Below are positions 43,901 to 55,100 of a stretch of DNA of 64,000 nucleotides, piece after piece. How positions within the stretch are numbered: position 1 is the first letter of the stretch; the number at the start of each line of letters is the position of its first letter. Under the pieces are notes generated by a model. The model was not told where the DNA came from and searched no databases. It was given only the letters and a program-made list of their open reading frames with translations. The stretch is from NCBI RefSeq assembly GCF_027244095.1, contig NC_069661.1:7016001-7080000 (forward strand), in the 5' to 3' direction. Origin of the DNA: Hemicordylus capensis. Taxonomy: Eukaryota > Chordata > Lepidosauria > Squamata > Cordylidae. The position numbers and the translations under genes are program-made.

Positions 43901-45177
43901 AAGAAAAAATGGTTTAACAGATCCATCCAGCAATTTGCAATACAAAATTCCCCCGCCTTTCTTCTTGGCTTTAATTGTAGTATTATTGCCCAAATAAACT
44001 GTCTCTTCAGGAATATCAAACAGTTCAGTATAGAAACCCAGATTATTCAAAATATGGACAGATGAACCAGAATCCAAATAAATGAACTTTTCATCGCTTT
44101 GCATCAAGTTAACATTAAAGTTCCTGTTCAAATATCTTTCTGTATTAAAATCCTTTGTTTGATTCTTGGGACAGTTCGCCACCTTGTGGCCAAATTGGTT
44201 ACATAGAAAACATCTAAAGGCATTAGTCCCAGTTGGCCTCATTTCAGGAGCAGTCTCCCTGCTGGTGGTCATGTGACCTCTCTCTCTGGACTGAGTTTCT
44301 TTGGCGGCAAAGCCAGATCTCTTTGTATGTAAATGTGGGGGCCCCATGCAGTTTCCTCTTGCAGCATTCCCTCCCCACCTTGGGTTTCCTCTAGAATGAT
44401 CAATTGTTGCTTTAAGAGCAAAGTTACTTGCCAATTCACTTTCATAGTGTGAATTCAAAACCTTTCTTCTATTTGCTTCAGAAGACAATGTTTGTATTGC
44501 TTTCTCAAAGCTTAGATTGGTGTGGGTTTCCAATTGGCCGATTATACTGCTATAGCTGGGGGGGCATGCTTAGGAACAGAGCTTCCAGCTTCTGACTCTC
44601 TGTAAATTGTTCCCCTGCCTCCTTAAATTGAAAAAAGAAATCTTCCAAAAATCCAACATATGTAGAAAAACAGTCCCCATCTTTATACTGAAGATCTTGC
44701 ATTTTCTTTCTCAAGTTAAAGGTGTATGCCCACCCCTTCTTCATATGCAAGGAATCTAGCTTGCTTAGCATTTCCTTTGAGGTTCCAAGATCACATATGG
44801 TGTAAAGGTAATTTTTACTCACAGAAGCTGTGATCAACGCTCCAGCTTTCGCATCTTGGCACAACCATTTTTCTTTGGAAGTTTTCTCAGCAGTTGTGGT
44901 TCCATCTGTGGGGGGGTCCTCCTCAGTAACTTTTTGGAGTCCTTCTGCTTTCAGTGCAATCCTCAATCGAGTCTTCCATTCCTAATAGTTGTCTGCATTC
45001 AGGATAGTCAGCCTGAGTTTTCCCTCTAGGTAAGTAGCCATCCTTGCTGGCTCCAAAAGGCAGTTGCTGTAGATTAGCAATTCAAAGTGTCCACGCTAGA
45101 TCTCACTGGATCTCCTGGAACAAACCTAACTCTCTAGTTGCAGTACATGCAGCTCAAAATACTGGGCTCCCATAACC

Positions 45178-45657
45178 TGTTGGAAATTCTCTGTGGTGAG
45201 AGAATCCCTTTCTCATTATAGCAGAATGCACAGAGGCAGAACACAGCAGATTTAGTTAGGCATGTGTGTATGCTGAGAGTAAAGTAACTTGGAGCCAATT
45301 CATAGTTTCAAATCAATATATAAGGCATTTATTAAGGAACTCCATTCTAGATAGGAAAGTGAGGAGTTAGGATCTCTAATCTATCTATCTAGCTGGATGC
45401 AGATGGATTCTGCATCTTCTCTGCACATATGGTGCAGGGAGAGAGGCTTGCCATGTTGCAAGGTAGAAGGGCAGGTAGGGAAGAGAGAGAGAAAAGGAAG
45501 TTAGTCCCTGAGATTAGCAATCTACATATCAAAGGGATAGCATCAGAGCAGTGGAGAAGTGATGACCAATGTCTTGACCCTCTAGCCCTCTGACTCACTA
45601 GTCTGTCCTCCACTGTCTGAGACAAAGAGACAGCGCAAAGTCCTTTAACTTCCAACA
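45178..45657 (-). repeat. 5' LTR of the copia element
   Basis: Same ends as the 40490 LTR. About 480 bp, with a short local expansion relative to its partner. Confidence 0.9.
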
Positions 45658-46720
45658 TTCATGCAGTGCTGTTTTATTTCTTTTTGAGTTGCTTACATCA
45701 CTGCAACACAATACTTACACCTGATCCTGTCTTCCAAAGCAGAACAGCAGCCGATTGGTAGAGAATCTATATTATTTGGAGAAGTTTGTTGATGTATTCC
45801 CCCCACCTCTTATTAGAATCATCTCAGTTTATCTAGTGAGCTATGAGGGGTGTGGAAGCTTGTGGAATAGAAAATGAAATCAAATGGGAACAAAAAGATT
45901 TAAATAATTTTACCAAACTGAGACAGAAGCTAAAAAGCAAAATAAAATCAGGTTACTAGTTTAGAATAAGAGTTTTGCTACAAAGGCAGATGTTGTGGAC
46001 CAAGGTATTTGAAGGACTATCTTTCCCATATGATCCTCTAATTTGCTGATGTCTTCATCAGGGGGATTTATTACAAAATAGGAGAGTTCTATTGGATGTA
46101 GATTCCCCCCCCTCCGGTTAAAGAGCTGAATAGTATTTGAAAAGTTTTCCTTCCAAAAGGTGGATTAATCAAGCATGCTGTGCACAGGGGTGCATATTAT
46201 ACTCTTGCTTATCTGCAGTGGTTTACTTCAGGGGCCAATTTAAGTTGCTGGTTGCTACCTTTAGAGACCTGTGTATCCAAAGGATTGCCTTCTCCCTCAT
46301 ACTCAAAAGCAAAGACTTGGCTCCAAGTTTCTTACTTTTCAGAGATGAGATAGAAATTCAGTCATACAAAGTTCAATGGGACTTCGCTTGTTTAGGGACA
46401 GTTACCTTCGGCATCTGTTTATCCTAAGGGTCAAGGTGCTCAACAGAATGTTGCATTGGGGCGCCAGATCCCCCAGCCCTGATTATGGTAAAGACAAGTT
46501 ATCTGTAAAATGGGTGTCTGATGTTTGGAGGGGGGGGCGCAATTTCAGTGCTTGCCTGTGCTATCTCAATGCTGCCTCAGTCACTTCAGTTCCCCACTCC
46601 CACTCAGGGTCTTGGTCTCCTACGAGCGCACCAGTGACATGTGCTCCCTTCCGGGTGTCATGTAAGTTTTCAGAAGGCCTTGCAGAGGGAACCAGGGGCT
46701 CAGTCTTTCTGTGCTGTCGT
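45658..46720. other. Unassigned stretch with a dispersed repeat
   Basis: No gene recognised. The segment at about 46480-46560 (aaaatgggtgtctgatgttt and gggggcgcaatttcagtgct-like) reappears at about 62160-62230, so part is a dispersed element. Confidence 0.35.
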
Positions 46721-46734
46721 TAGTCAGGGGTGCA

Positions 46735-46985
46735 GATTGCCTGAAAGCTTGTGGAAGAAGTTCTCTCTCTTTTTTTGTGGGGGGGGGTTACATTTTGGGA
46801 GGGAGATATAAGTGATTAGGTTTGGCGGGGAGCAGTCCAGTGAAACGAGGGGTGAGTTCTCAGATCTGTATCCGGGGTGGGGTGGGGTGGGGTGGTTGGG
46901 AGTTGGGAGCCCCTGGGGTGGAGTTCTTAGAGCACAGAGCATTCCCCATCTCAGGCTTTTGACTAGGCACCCAAACGTTCCTTTG
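46735..46985. other. G-rich low-complexity stretch
   Basis: Includes a ggggtggggtggggtgg run near 46873-46893. No gene recognised. Confidence 0.5.
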
Positions 46986-46989
46986 CAGA

Positions 46990-49910
46990 TTCACTATGCA
47001 ACGTGGTAGATTCTGAGGGATGCCATATAACAGCTCCCGTTTGGAGGAGCAACTGTCACCAAGCTCCACGATCTGGAACCTACCCAAAAGATAGGAGCAG
47101 AACCACTGCAAAGCAGTGCCCCCTATCCCCAACTCCCCCAGGTGAACCAGAAGGATACCGTGGTCGATGGTATTGAACACCGCCGAGAGATCCAGAAGAA
47201 CCAACAGAGTCACACTCCCTCTGTCGATTCCCCAGTAAAGGTCATCCATCAGGCTGACCAAGGCTGTCTCAACCCCATAGCCAGCTCTAAAGCCAGTCTG
47301 AAATGGGTCTAGATAATTGGTTTCCTCCAAAACTGCCTGGCCAGCCTCTCAATCAGCTTGCCCAACCAAGGGAGATTGGCGATTGGCCTGTAACTATCCA
47401 TCACTAAGGGGTCCAGGGAAGGCTTCTTAAGGAGCGGTCTAACCATTGCCACCTTCAGACAAGGAGACACCCTACCCTCCCTCAGTGATGTGTTTATGAT
47501 ATTAACTAGGCCATCTCCAACAATCTCCCTGCTAGATAGAAGCAGCCAAGTCGCTCAACAGGTGGTAGGCTGCACCGCCTCAAGCAGCTTATCCACAGTC
47601 ACGGATTGAAACTGATCCAACCTAATACTTCAAGAAGGATTGCTGGACACCTCCTCCATAGACCTGGCAGAAATAGTGGGGTCCAAGTCAGCCCAAATAC
47701 AGGAGATTTTGTCCGCAAATAACCCATTAAAAGCCTCACAGCAGACCGACCCCAGGGACTGATTTGAAGTTGAAGGAGCAGAAACTAAACTCCTCAAAAC
47801 CCGGGATAGCTCTGCTGAACGCGAACCTATGCGCGCAGACCAAAATTCCTTTTTCGCTGTACACTACTGTACTACTGCATAAGTCTTCAAATGGGTTACA
47901 TGCTGCATCCTGTCAGATTCAAGCCGAGTTCTCCTCCACTTGCATTCCAGTCGCCTACCCAGACGCTTCAGTTGTCGTAGCCCCTCGGTATACCAAGGGG
48001 CCATTTTTGAAGCAGGTTGGGAGGGACGCTTAGGAGCAATCATGTCTACTGCCTTGGTGAATTCCCTATCCCAGGTTCCCACCAGGTCATCGACAGAATC
48101 AATGGCCACACCAATTTCAAAACCCTCCAAGGCCTTTTGGTAACCTGTTGGGTCCAGAGTCTTTTTGGGCGGACCATCCTAATAGGTCCATCGCCCCTGC
48201 GGGGGTGGATTATGGCTGTGAAACCAACCTTAACCAGATAGTGGTCTGTCCATGACAATGAGGAAAGCACCGGATCTCGCACCCACAGAACACCCCTCTG
48301 ATCCAAACAAAGACCAAATCGAGTGTGTGGCTTGCAACATGAGTTGGTTCAGAAACTAATTGGGATAAGTATCATCAGCTAAATGAAATTTATAAAAAGG
48401 ATCTTAAAGTTGGATTTGTGGATCAAATGTCGAGATTCGAGGAGGAGTTTTGTGAAAATGACAAAAGATTAGTCTCTAAGATGTACAAGTTGTTGCTTTT
48501 GGAGGAGACAAGAGATGAAGTGGTTAAAACGACTATGATAAAATGGGCTCAAGATGTGGGTCATAATATAGATATGGTTGGGGAAAATTATGGAAAACTG
48601 ATTTAAGCTTTACTGCATGTTATACTTTAAAAGAAAATTATTATAAGATGATGTATAGGTGGTATCTGACACTGAAAAAATTAGCATTAATGTAAAAATG
48701 TTTCAAACAAATGTTGGAAATGTGGACAATGTGAAGTAACTTTTTTCCATGTGTGGTGGTCATGCGGGAAGACAAAGGCTTGTTGGGATATGATATATAA
48801 TGAGTTGAAGAACATTTTTAAAATGACATTCCCTAAGAGGCCAGAATCCTTCCTGCTGGGAATAACCCAAGGAGAGTTTTTCAGAAGAAATTTAACATTC
48901 TTTATGTATGCAACCATGGCGGCTAGGATAGTATATGTGCAGAAGTGGAAGGACACTAAAATTTCCTCAAAAGAAGACTGGTTGATAATTTTGGAATATG
49001 CTGAGATGGCAAAGCTTGCAGCACTTATAAGGGATGAAATTTTGGAATCTTTCAAAGAAGATTGGGAACCATTTTTACTTTGCTTAAAGAACTATTTTTC
49101 TAATATGGACTTTTCAGCAGGGTTTGAAATATAGTAATAACAGAAGGTTGGGTTGGGTAAAATCAAGTAGTAATATGGAGTATCTATGTTTTGAATTATT
49201 ATAGCAATGGTTTATATGTATAGTTAATGTGAACTGTGCAGATAGGTAAGCGGGAAGTCAATATTTACTTAAATAAATACATGAATGTAATTTGAATGTA
49301 AAGCTATTGTAAAAGCCAATAAAAATTTAAAATACAAGAAACTAATTGGGATAGGCCCATAGTTGTCATGGCCGCTATGAACTCCTGAGCCACACCAGAC
49401 AAGCCAGCCCCAAAGTGGATGTTGAAGTCCCCAGCAGCACCAGAAGCCTGGGAGACTCCAACACCACTCTGAGATCAGCTCTGTCAGCTCAGTTAGGGGG
49501 TCAGTTGGGCAGCGGGGTGGACTATACACCAACAGAATCCCCAATCTATCCCTAGTCCCCAGCCTCAGAAAGACACACTCAATATAAGTCAACTGTCTCA
49601 CAAGGGCCCTGGTAAGGGGAATGGTAGCCTTATGGACCACAGCCACTCCACCCCCACCCCCACTTCCCCTAGCCTGTTCCACAACAGAGTAGCCTGGTGG
49701 AAGAAGCTGGGCCCAAACTGGACCACTTGCTTCCCGCAACCAGGTCTCAGTTATACAAACCAGGTCAGCTCCCTCTTTCATGATCAAATCATGGACAATT
49801 TCGGTCTTATTCTGAACTGACCTGGCATTGCCGAGGAGCAAGGCCAGACTCTGTGGATAGTTGGAGCTGCTCCCCAAGGCCTAAGATTTGACAAGGCAGT
49901 TGGAAGTGGA
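46990..49910 (-). mobile_element. L2-like LINE, 5' two-thirds, with a nested L1
   Basis: On the minus strand, an apurinic endonuclease region (49877-49370, LLLGNARSVQNK and ICITETWL-like, VLVYSPP-like), a linker (48306-47864) and the first part of RT (47330-47010, FQTGFRAGYGVETALVSLMDDL, VLLDLS, NTIDHGIL). Several frame changes. The L1 3' end at 48368-49336 splits it. Confidence 0.88.
48368..49336 (+). mobile_element. L1 LINE 3' end, 5'-truncated, with 17-bp target duplication
   Basis: The frame 48751-49134 encodes the L1 ORF2 C-terminus (MWWSCGKTKACWDMIYNEL, FLLGI). It ends in an A-rich tail with ccaataaaaattt. The duplication agaaactaattgggata is exact at 48351-48367 and 49337-49353. Inserted in the L2-like LINE on the opposite strand. 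Confidence 0.93.
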
Positions 49911-50164
49911 AACAGTTACTAAATTACTAGTTTCTCTTCCCCTGTTCTGCCAGCGCCAATTCTTCTATTCCCCACCACTACAGCAGTAGCCACCCCAGAA
50001 ATGCCAGATGCACCCCCCGCACCATCCCACTCAAGAGAGCCCAAACACAACACATAGGAATCAATGAAGGGTTATAATTTATTATGCAAGTTTGATTAAG
50101 TGAGATACTTCATGACTCACGATTTGTATATTGAGATAGTTATTTGGGGTTCTTTTGTGTACTA

Positions 50165-50375
50165 CTTATACCAAGTCAGAACATTGGTCCATCTCTCCCA
50201 TTCAAATGCAAACCAGAACAGACCCCGCAGAAGGTTCCAAGTTCCCTCCCTGGCAGCATCTCCAAGACAGGGCTGAGAGAGATTCCTGCCTGCAACCTTG
50301 GAGAAGCCCCTGTCAGTCTGTGTAGACAATACTGAGCTAGATGGCCCAATGGTCTGACTCAGTCAGTGGTGCTTT
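50165..50375 (+). mobile_element. tRNA-half of the 5S/tRNA composite SINE
   Basis: Contains aggttccaagttccctccct, cagcatctccaagacagggc and gacaatactgagctagatgg blocks. Confidence 0.65.
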
Positions 50376-51127
50376 TACCCCTGAACTTTGGCCCCGAAGT
50401 CCAGGGCCTCCATACCCCCTGGGGCCCCCCCAAATCCTCTTGGGTGGTGTGGTTGTTTTGGAGTTCCAGTGCATCAACCTTTTGCACCAACTATCCTAAT
50501 GATCATCAATAGGGGCATTGGGAGTAGAGGTTGTTAGTGAGGGTCTCCTTACCTGTCCCTGCTTTACCTCTACTCTATGACCCCTGCTTTGACTCCTCAG
50601 GTATTTCCTGTGGGAAGTCAGTCCACTTCCTTTCTTCTTGGAGAGGAGATAGATGGAAACATCTCCCCGCCCCCCTGACCAACCATCTATCCATTATGTA
50701 TGTAGCTCTTAGACATGGGTAGGTCTTTACGATGCAGAATGTACTTCACCGATAAACCTATTTCGTTTAGATTGTACTACAATCTCCATGCGTCTTCTTT
50801 AGGTAACTGCAGCAATGAAGAAAACTCTGCACTCTACTCTGTAACTTGAGTGGGTAGCTTCCTCTGTTGGCACTTTGAAAAATAATTACAATTAACGGTA
50901 GTTGTTGCTGGCCCGCACAGAGCCAGGTGGCAGAGTGTGATTATGACCTGTGCCAGGTGCTTTAGAGATAGAGTGAGGAAATAAATATGTGGGATGGGAA
51001 TATGTTTCTGCTACTGCATATTTGCATATACCTATATCTGTTTTATGTTCTTAGAGTCTTATGAGTTCAGTTGCTGTTTGTGCCCTCAAGAAGCCATGTG
51101 TTTAAAATGCCGCGTTTGACATGGTGT
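50376..51127. other. Dispersed repeat region with an LTR-like segment
   Basis: 50461-50905 is the partner of the LTR-like element at 38103-38525. The flanks (50376-50440 and 51270-51365) resemble the two ends of the element at 31318-31975. No gene recognised. Confidence 0.35.
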
Positions 51128-51135
51128 GTGTAGGG

Positions 51136-51260
51136 CAGGGGTGGGGAACCTTGGCCCTCCAGCTGTTTTTGAACTACAACTCCCACCATACTAATTGTGG
51201 CTGGGGATGATGGGAGTTGTAGTTCAACAACAGCTGGAGGGCCAAGGTTCCCCACCCCTG
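51136..51260. mobile_element. Foldback hAT MITE with perfect 8-bp target duplication
   Basis: Near-perfect palindrome starting CAGGGGTGGGGAACCTTGGC and ending in its inverse, flanked by gtgtaggg at 51128-51135 and 51261-51268. This copy fixes the family's ends and its hAT-type target duplication. Confidence 0.93.
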
Positions 51261-51561
51261 GTGTAGGGAGATAATGCTTAACTTGTGGGGAGCGGGCTTC
51301 CAGCAAGTGGGGAAGGCTCCAAAGGCCTTTAGGTCCAAGCTCCAAAATTACCTAAGTGCACCTCTGGACACAGTATAAGTAAATGTTCCTGTGTACATTT
51401 GCTTGAGAACTGTTATTTACAGAAAGGAAGCTCTTAACATTGGTAAGAGTTTGGAGTCCAGAAGTTGTACATGAAGAGATCCAAAGAAAGCATCAAAGAG
51501 ATCCTTTGAGAAATCCATTCCCATTCAAGGCTGCAAGCTTTACACTTTACTTCAGTCCCTG

Positions 51562-51805
51562 TAGTACCACCTTAAGTGGTGGAGCGGGAAAATGCTTGAC
51601 TAACAAGCAGAAGGTTGCCAGTTTGAATCCCCGCTGGTACTATATCGGGCAGCAGCGATAAAGGAAGATGCTGAAAAGCATCATCTCATACTGTGCAGGA
51701 GGAGGCAATGGTCAACCCCTCCTGTATTCTACCTAAAGAAAACCACGAGGCTCTGTGGTCACCAGGAGTCGAAATCGACTTGATGGCACACTTTACCTTT
51801 ACCTC
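51562..51805 (+). mobile_element. tRNA-derived SINE with RTE/BovB-like tail
   Basis: tRNA-like head (gtggagcgggaaaatgcttg, B-box-like ttgccagtttgaatcccc) and a 3' end with gagtcgaaatcgacttgatg, typical of RTE-mobilised SINEs. A partial minus-strand copy is at 55437-55590. Confidence 0.75.
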
Positions 51806-51916
51806 AGTCCCTGGAACCTAAGAACAAGCTTTAAACCTTCAAATGCTGGTGAGTATTTAAATGCATATGTAGAGCATAAAATGTATAAACGTTTGTATAT
51901 GTAGCAAAATAAATAT

Positions 51917-51922
51917 TTTATT
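51917..51922 (-). other. Probable polyadenylation signal of GNRH2
   Basis: AATAAA on the minus strand, about 270 bp after the GNRH2 stop codon. Confidence 0.55.
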
Positions 51923-52191
51923 CAATTACTGGAGTTTTACTGGAGTTTTAAAAGAGATCTCCCCATGAGTCTTTCTTCTCTCTGGTCAACAGGCAATACG
52001 TGCTATTTCAGCCACTATGGTCAGGTGTCTGCATGCTGGGAACCAAGCAAAGATCGCTACAGTGTTCAAATGAGAATTTCCTAAACGGCTGGGCAATGCA
52101 CATCAAGTCTACAAACAAAATACATTAAGCATAAGAGACGTGAGCTGTCTGCTCAGATGCTAAATATTCTCAAGCACAACAGAAAGGGTTG

Positions 52192-55100
52192 TCATTTCTT
52201 CTTCTGAAGTTGTCTTGCTAGCATGTCAGCCTGTGAAAATAAATACATGGACAAATCAATACGTCATTTCAACACCGAGGAGGGTCTGCATCAGTCCTAA
52301 ACATACTGCTTGGGAAGAACTCCTTTGGAGATCATTGAGAGGGTCCACATATGTGATTATCACTTTGCATCTGATTATTTGCAGCTGTGTGTATAAAGTG
52401 ACCACCACCCCCGCCCCACTGAAAAGGATTGTCCAGTCTGTGAAGACTCGTGCATGTCACCTTTTGATGATGCAGTTATCATGGAGGTTAGGTCTAGTTT
52501 ATCATGGAGGAGAGGTCTATGAATAGTTTTTTTTCCAGTGGTGACACCCACTTTGTGGAACTCCCTGCCACTAGAGATTCATTTTGCTCCTTTGTTGGTG
52601 TTCCACTGCTACTTAAACACAATTTTATTCAATTTCTTTTTATTTCTGTGGTTTGCTGTTTTGTTTTTCTCCTAATTTAACATTTCTTATATCTCTCCAA
52701 TATGTTGTTTTCTTGCCTTTCGTAATTTTATCAGTAACTTGATTATGAGACATTGTTTTTGGTATTCATTATATGCTGTTAGGAATTGGAGTGCCTCTTC
52801 AGAGGGGAAAAGTGAGGGTCTTAAAAAAAAAAAGGTATGATAGCGAAATGGAGCCTCCAGTCTCAAAGGCGGTGTACCGCTGAATACTAGTTGCTAGGTG
52901 GCAAAAATCAAGAGGTTTTGACTTTGTGTTCTGCTCATGTTCTGCCAAAGCATTTGGCTGGCCACTGCTGGAAACAGAGCTTATGGCTGAAATCTTGAGC
53001 AGTGGAACGGATCACCTTTTGAACCACCTGCTCCACTGAGGACATGTTAAAAAAAAAAAAAAAGTCTGCTGTGTTGCACTAATACTTAAACTAGTGCAAT
53101 CACACTCCTACAATGCTACTCAGCCTGCTTCTCTGACCTGTGACTTTGTCTTGTGGTGTGATGGTTAGAAGGTTGGACTAGGACCAGGAAGACCCAAGTT
53201 CAAATCCCCACTTGGTCTTGGAACTCACTGGATGACTCTGGGTCAGTCACTTATCTCTCAGCCTAACCTACCTCACAGGGTTGTTGTGAGGATAAACAGA
53301 ACCATGTTGTAATGATCAGCCAATAACAGCCTTTCCTTTCCTCTAAAGAGTGAACCGGAAGTGTACCCTGTCCTGACTGACAGGCTAAGGATCAGCCACT
53401 CAGCACATGGTGGGCAGGACCTTGAGGGCCATGAGAGAGGAAGAGAAGGGTTTCTTTGTCTCAGATGCAGTTAGGTGGGAGATGAGAGAGGATGGGCGGA
53501 AGGCTTAGTGAACAGCAAGGGATTTTTGCTGCATGATGGTCAAAAGCTAGCCTGGAGAATTCTCTCATAGAAGGACATCTGCAGATCCTTGAAAGACAGG
53601 ATTGCAGGAAGCTTGAATTCTCTCCTGGAATTTGGGGTGAGTTCAAGTGGGAAGGAAGCCAGGGCTTTTGGCTTCTGAAAGGCCTAGCCAGGGAACAGTT
53701 TGCTAGTTAGTACGCGTCAGAAACTTTTTTTCCTTTTTGTGCTTTGCAAATCCTTACAATTGTTCTAAGTTTGTTTATCTGTAACGTAAGAAATGCTAAA
53801 CTTGTGCCCAAGTCCATCCAGGGCGCTGTAAAAGTCTCTGTAACCTAAATGGGCTTTTAAAGGTTCCTATATCCCTGTTTCTTGCAACTGGGTTGCTTTT
53901 TGAAGTATTCTTGCAACTACTGAACATTTCTTTTACTTGTAACTAGAAGCTGAGAAAGACGGAAGCAGTCTGTAGTATTCTGAATAAAGTTTTCCCCTTT
54001 TTGTTCTTTGTATTTTACCTGCCTCTGAGTGGATTTTTAACTCAGGAAAAAGGGGTTTTACTCTGGTGCAAACACATCTCAATTTTAATTGCTAAGCAAC
54101 TCTACCAAGTGTTCTCATCATGTGTAGGCTTGCATATGGAGATTTTTGTGTACTTTTCCAATAGTAAAGAGAAGGCGAGTTCCCTGGAATTTTGCCCACA
54201 CCAGGGTGGGGCTTACACTCTGTTAAAAAGTGGGTGTGGTGGCAGCACTACTGAAGAAGCTTTCTTTCTCATCTGTTCAGTCGTGACCGACTCTTGGTCA
54301 CTCTGGATCAATGCACTCCATGCCATCCTATCTCGTACAGCTTCCTTTAATTCCACCATGGTCAGTTTAAGCAGTTTAAGTTTAAAGGAACAGCCTTTGT
54401 TGAGCAAACATGGAGGGGATGATTCAGCATTTTTCTTCTCCGCCTACCCCACCCCCCACCCCACCCCGGCCACATGGGCTTGCTTTGAGACAAAGGCACC
54501 ATTGTAGGGGGCAGCACCCAGAGGACAGCCTCCAAGGATGACCTTATTGCAGAAGGTGCTCCTTCAGGGACTAATAAAAGCCATGTAGGGCTTTAAAAGT
54601 CAGCACTAGCACTGAAGTGGGCCTGGAAACAGACTAGCCACTAGTGCAACTGAGGTAGCCTTGGTGTGGTATGTGCAATGAAGCCAATCCCCATGTACTG
54701 CATTGTTCTGCACTGGCTGGAGAATGCCTGAGGAAACCAATTGCTTCCTTCAGAAGGACAACTACAATGCACTGACTTTCAGAAGGGCCATTCAAATGAA
54801 TAAAACCCAGGGCGATTGGTTGGTTATGCTTTTGTTTTTAGGGACTGCCCATAAATGGCCATTTTAAAAGGTCCTGTTTTCTGTGCTGCCTAAGATTTGA
54901 TGTCTTATGGATTCATTTTCCACTGACTTTTAATTGCATTGATTTTTTAATTGCTATTTTCCCCTATGTGCTGGACCACCTTAGGATTGCAAACTTAGCT
55001 TTCTGTATGATGCGGGACATACTAAAATGATGACAGTGAATGCCTATTGACCTTCGTGGTTTGCGCTTTTGATTCTCAGGGGGTTGTTGGTCAGGACATT

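Larger units (their letters stand above)
40490..45657 (-). mobile_element. Ty1/copia LTR retrotransposon, nearly complete fossil with both LTRs
   Basis: Minus-strand element of about 5.2 kb. Parts in element order are 5' LTR (45178-45657), gag with a CCHC knuckle (CFLCNQFGHKVANC), protease (YLDSGSS), integrase (HRRLGHRS, then the core and a C-terminal IN region), reverse transcriptase (KWVFKLK, YVDDLI) and RNase H (YEDNQSC, KHIDVKYH, DILTKPLP), a purine-rich tract and 3' LTR (40490-40950). The domain order IN before RT is that of copia. It is broken, with roughly four to six breaks across the coding part. The LTRs are about 95% alike by eye, implying moderate age. No flanking 5-bp target duplication is seen (ctagc versus ttcat), and the left LTR abuts the palindrome edge. 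Confidence 0.95.

Noticed and set aside
51136-51260. Perfect hairpins as possible non-coding RNA genes
   Set aside because: Foldback hAT MITEs with target duplication and many copies in the window explain them.
20783-52191. Neurophysin, mesotocin or full vasotocin exons between MRPS26 and GNRH2
   Set aside because: Read on both strands for neurophysin motifs and none was recognised; a profile search would be decisive.
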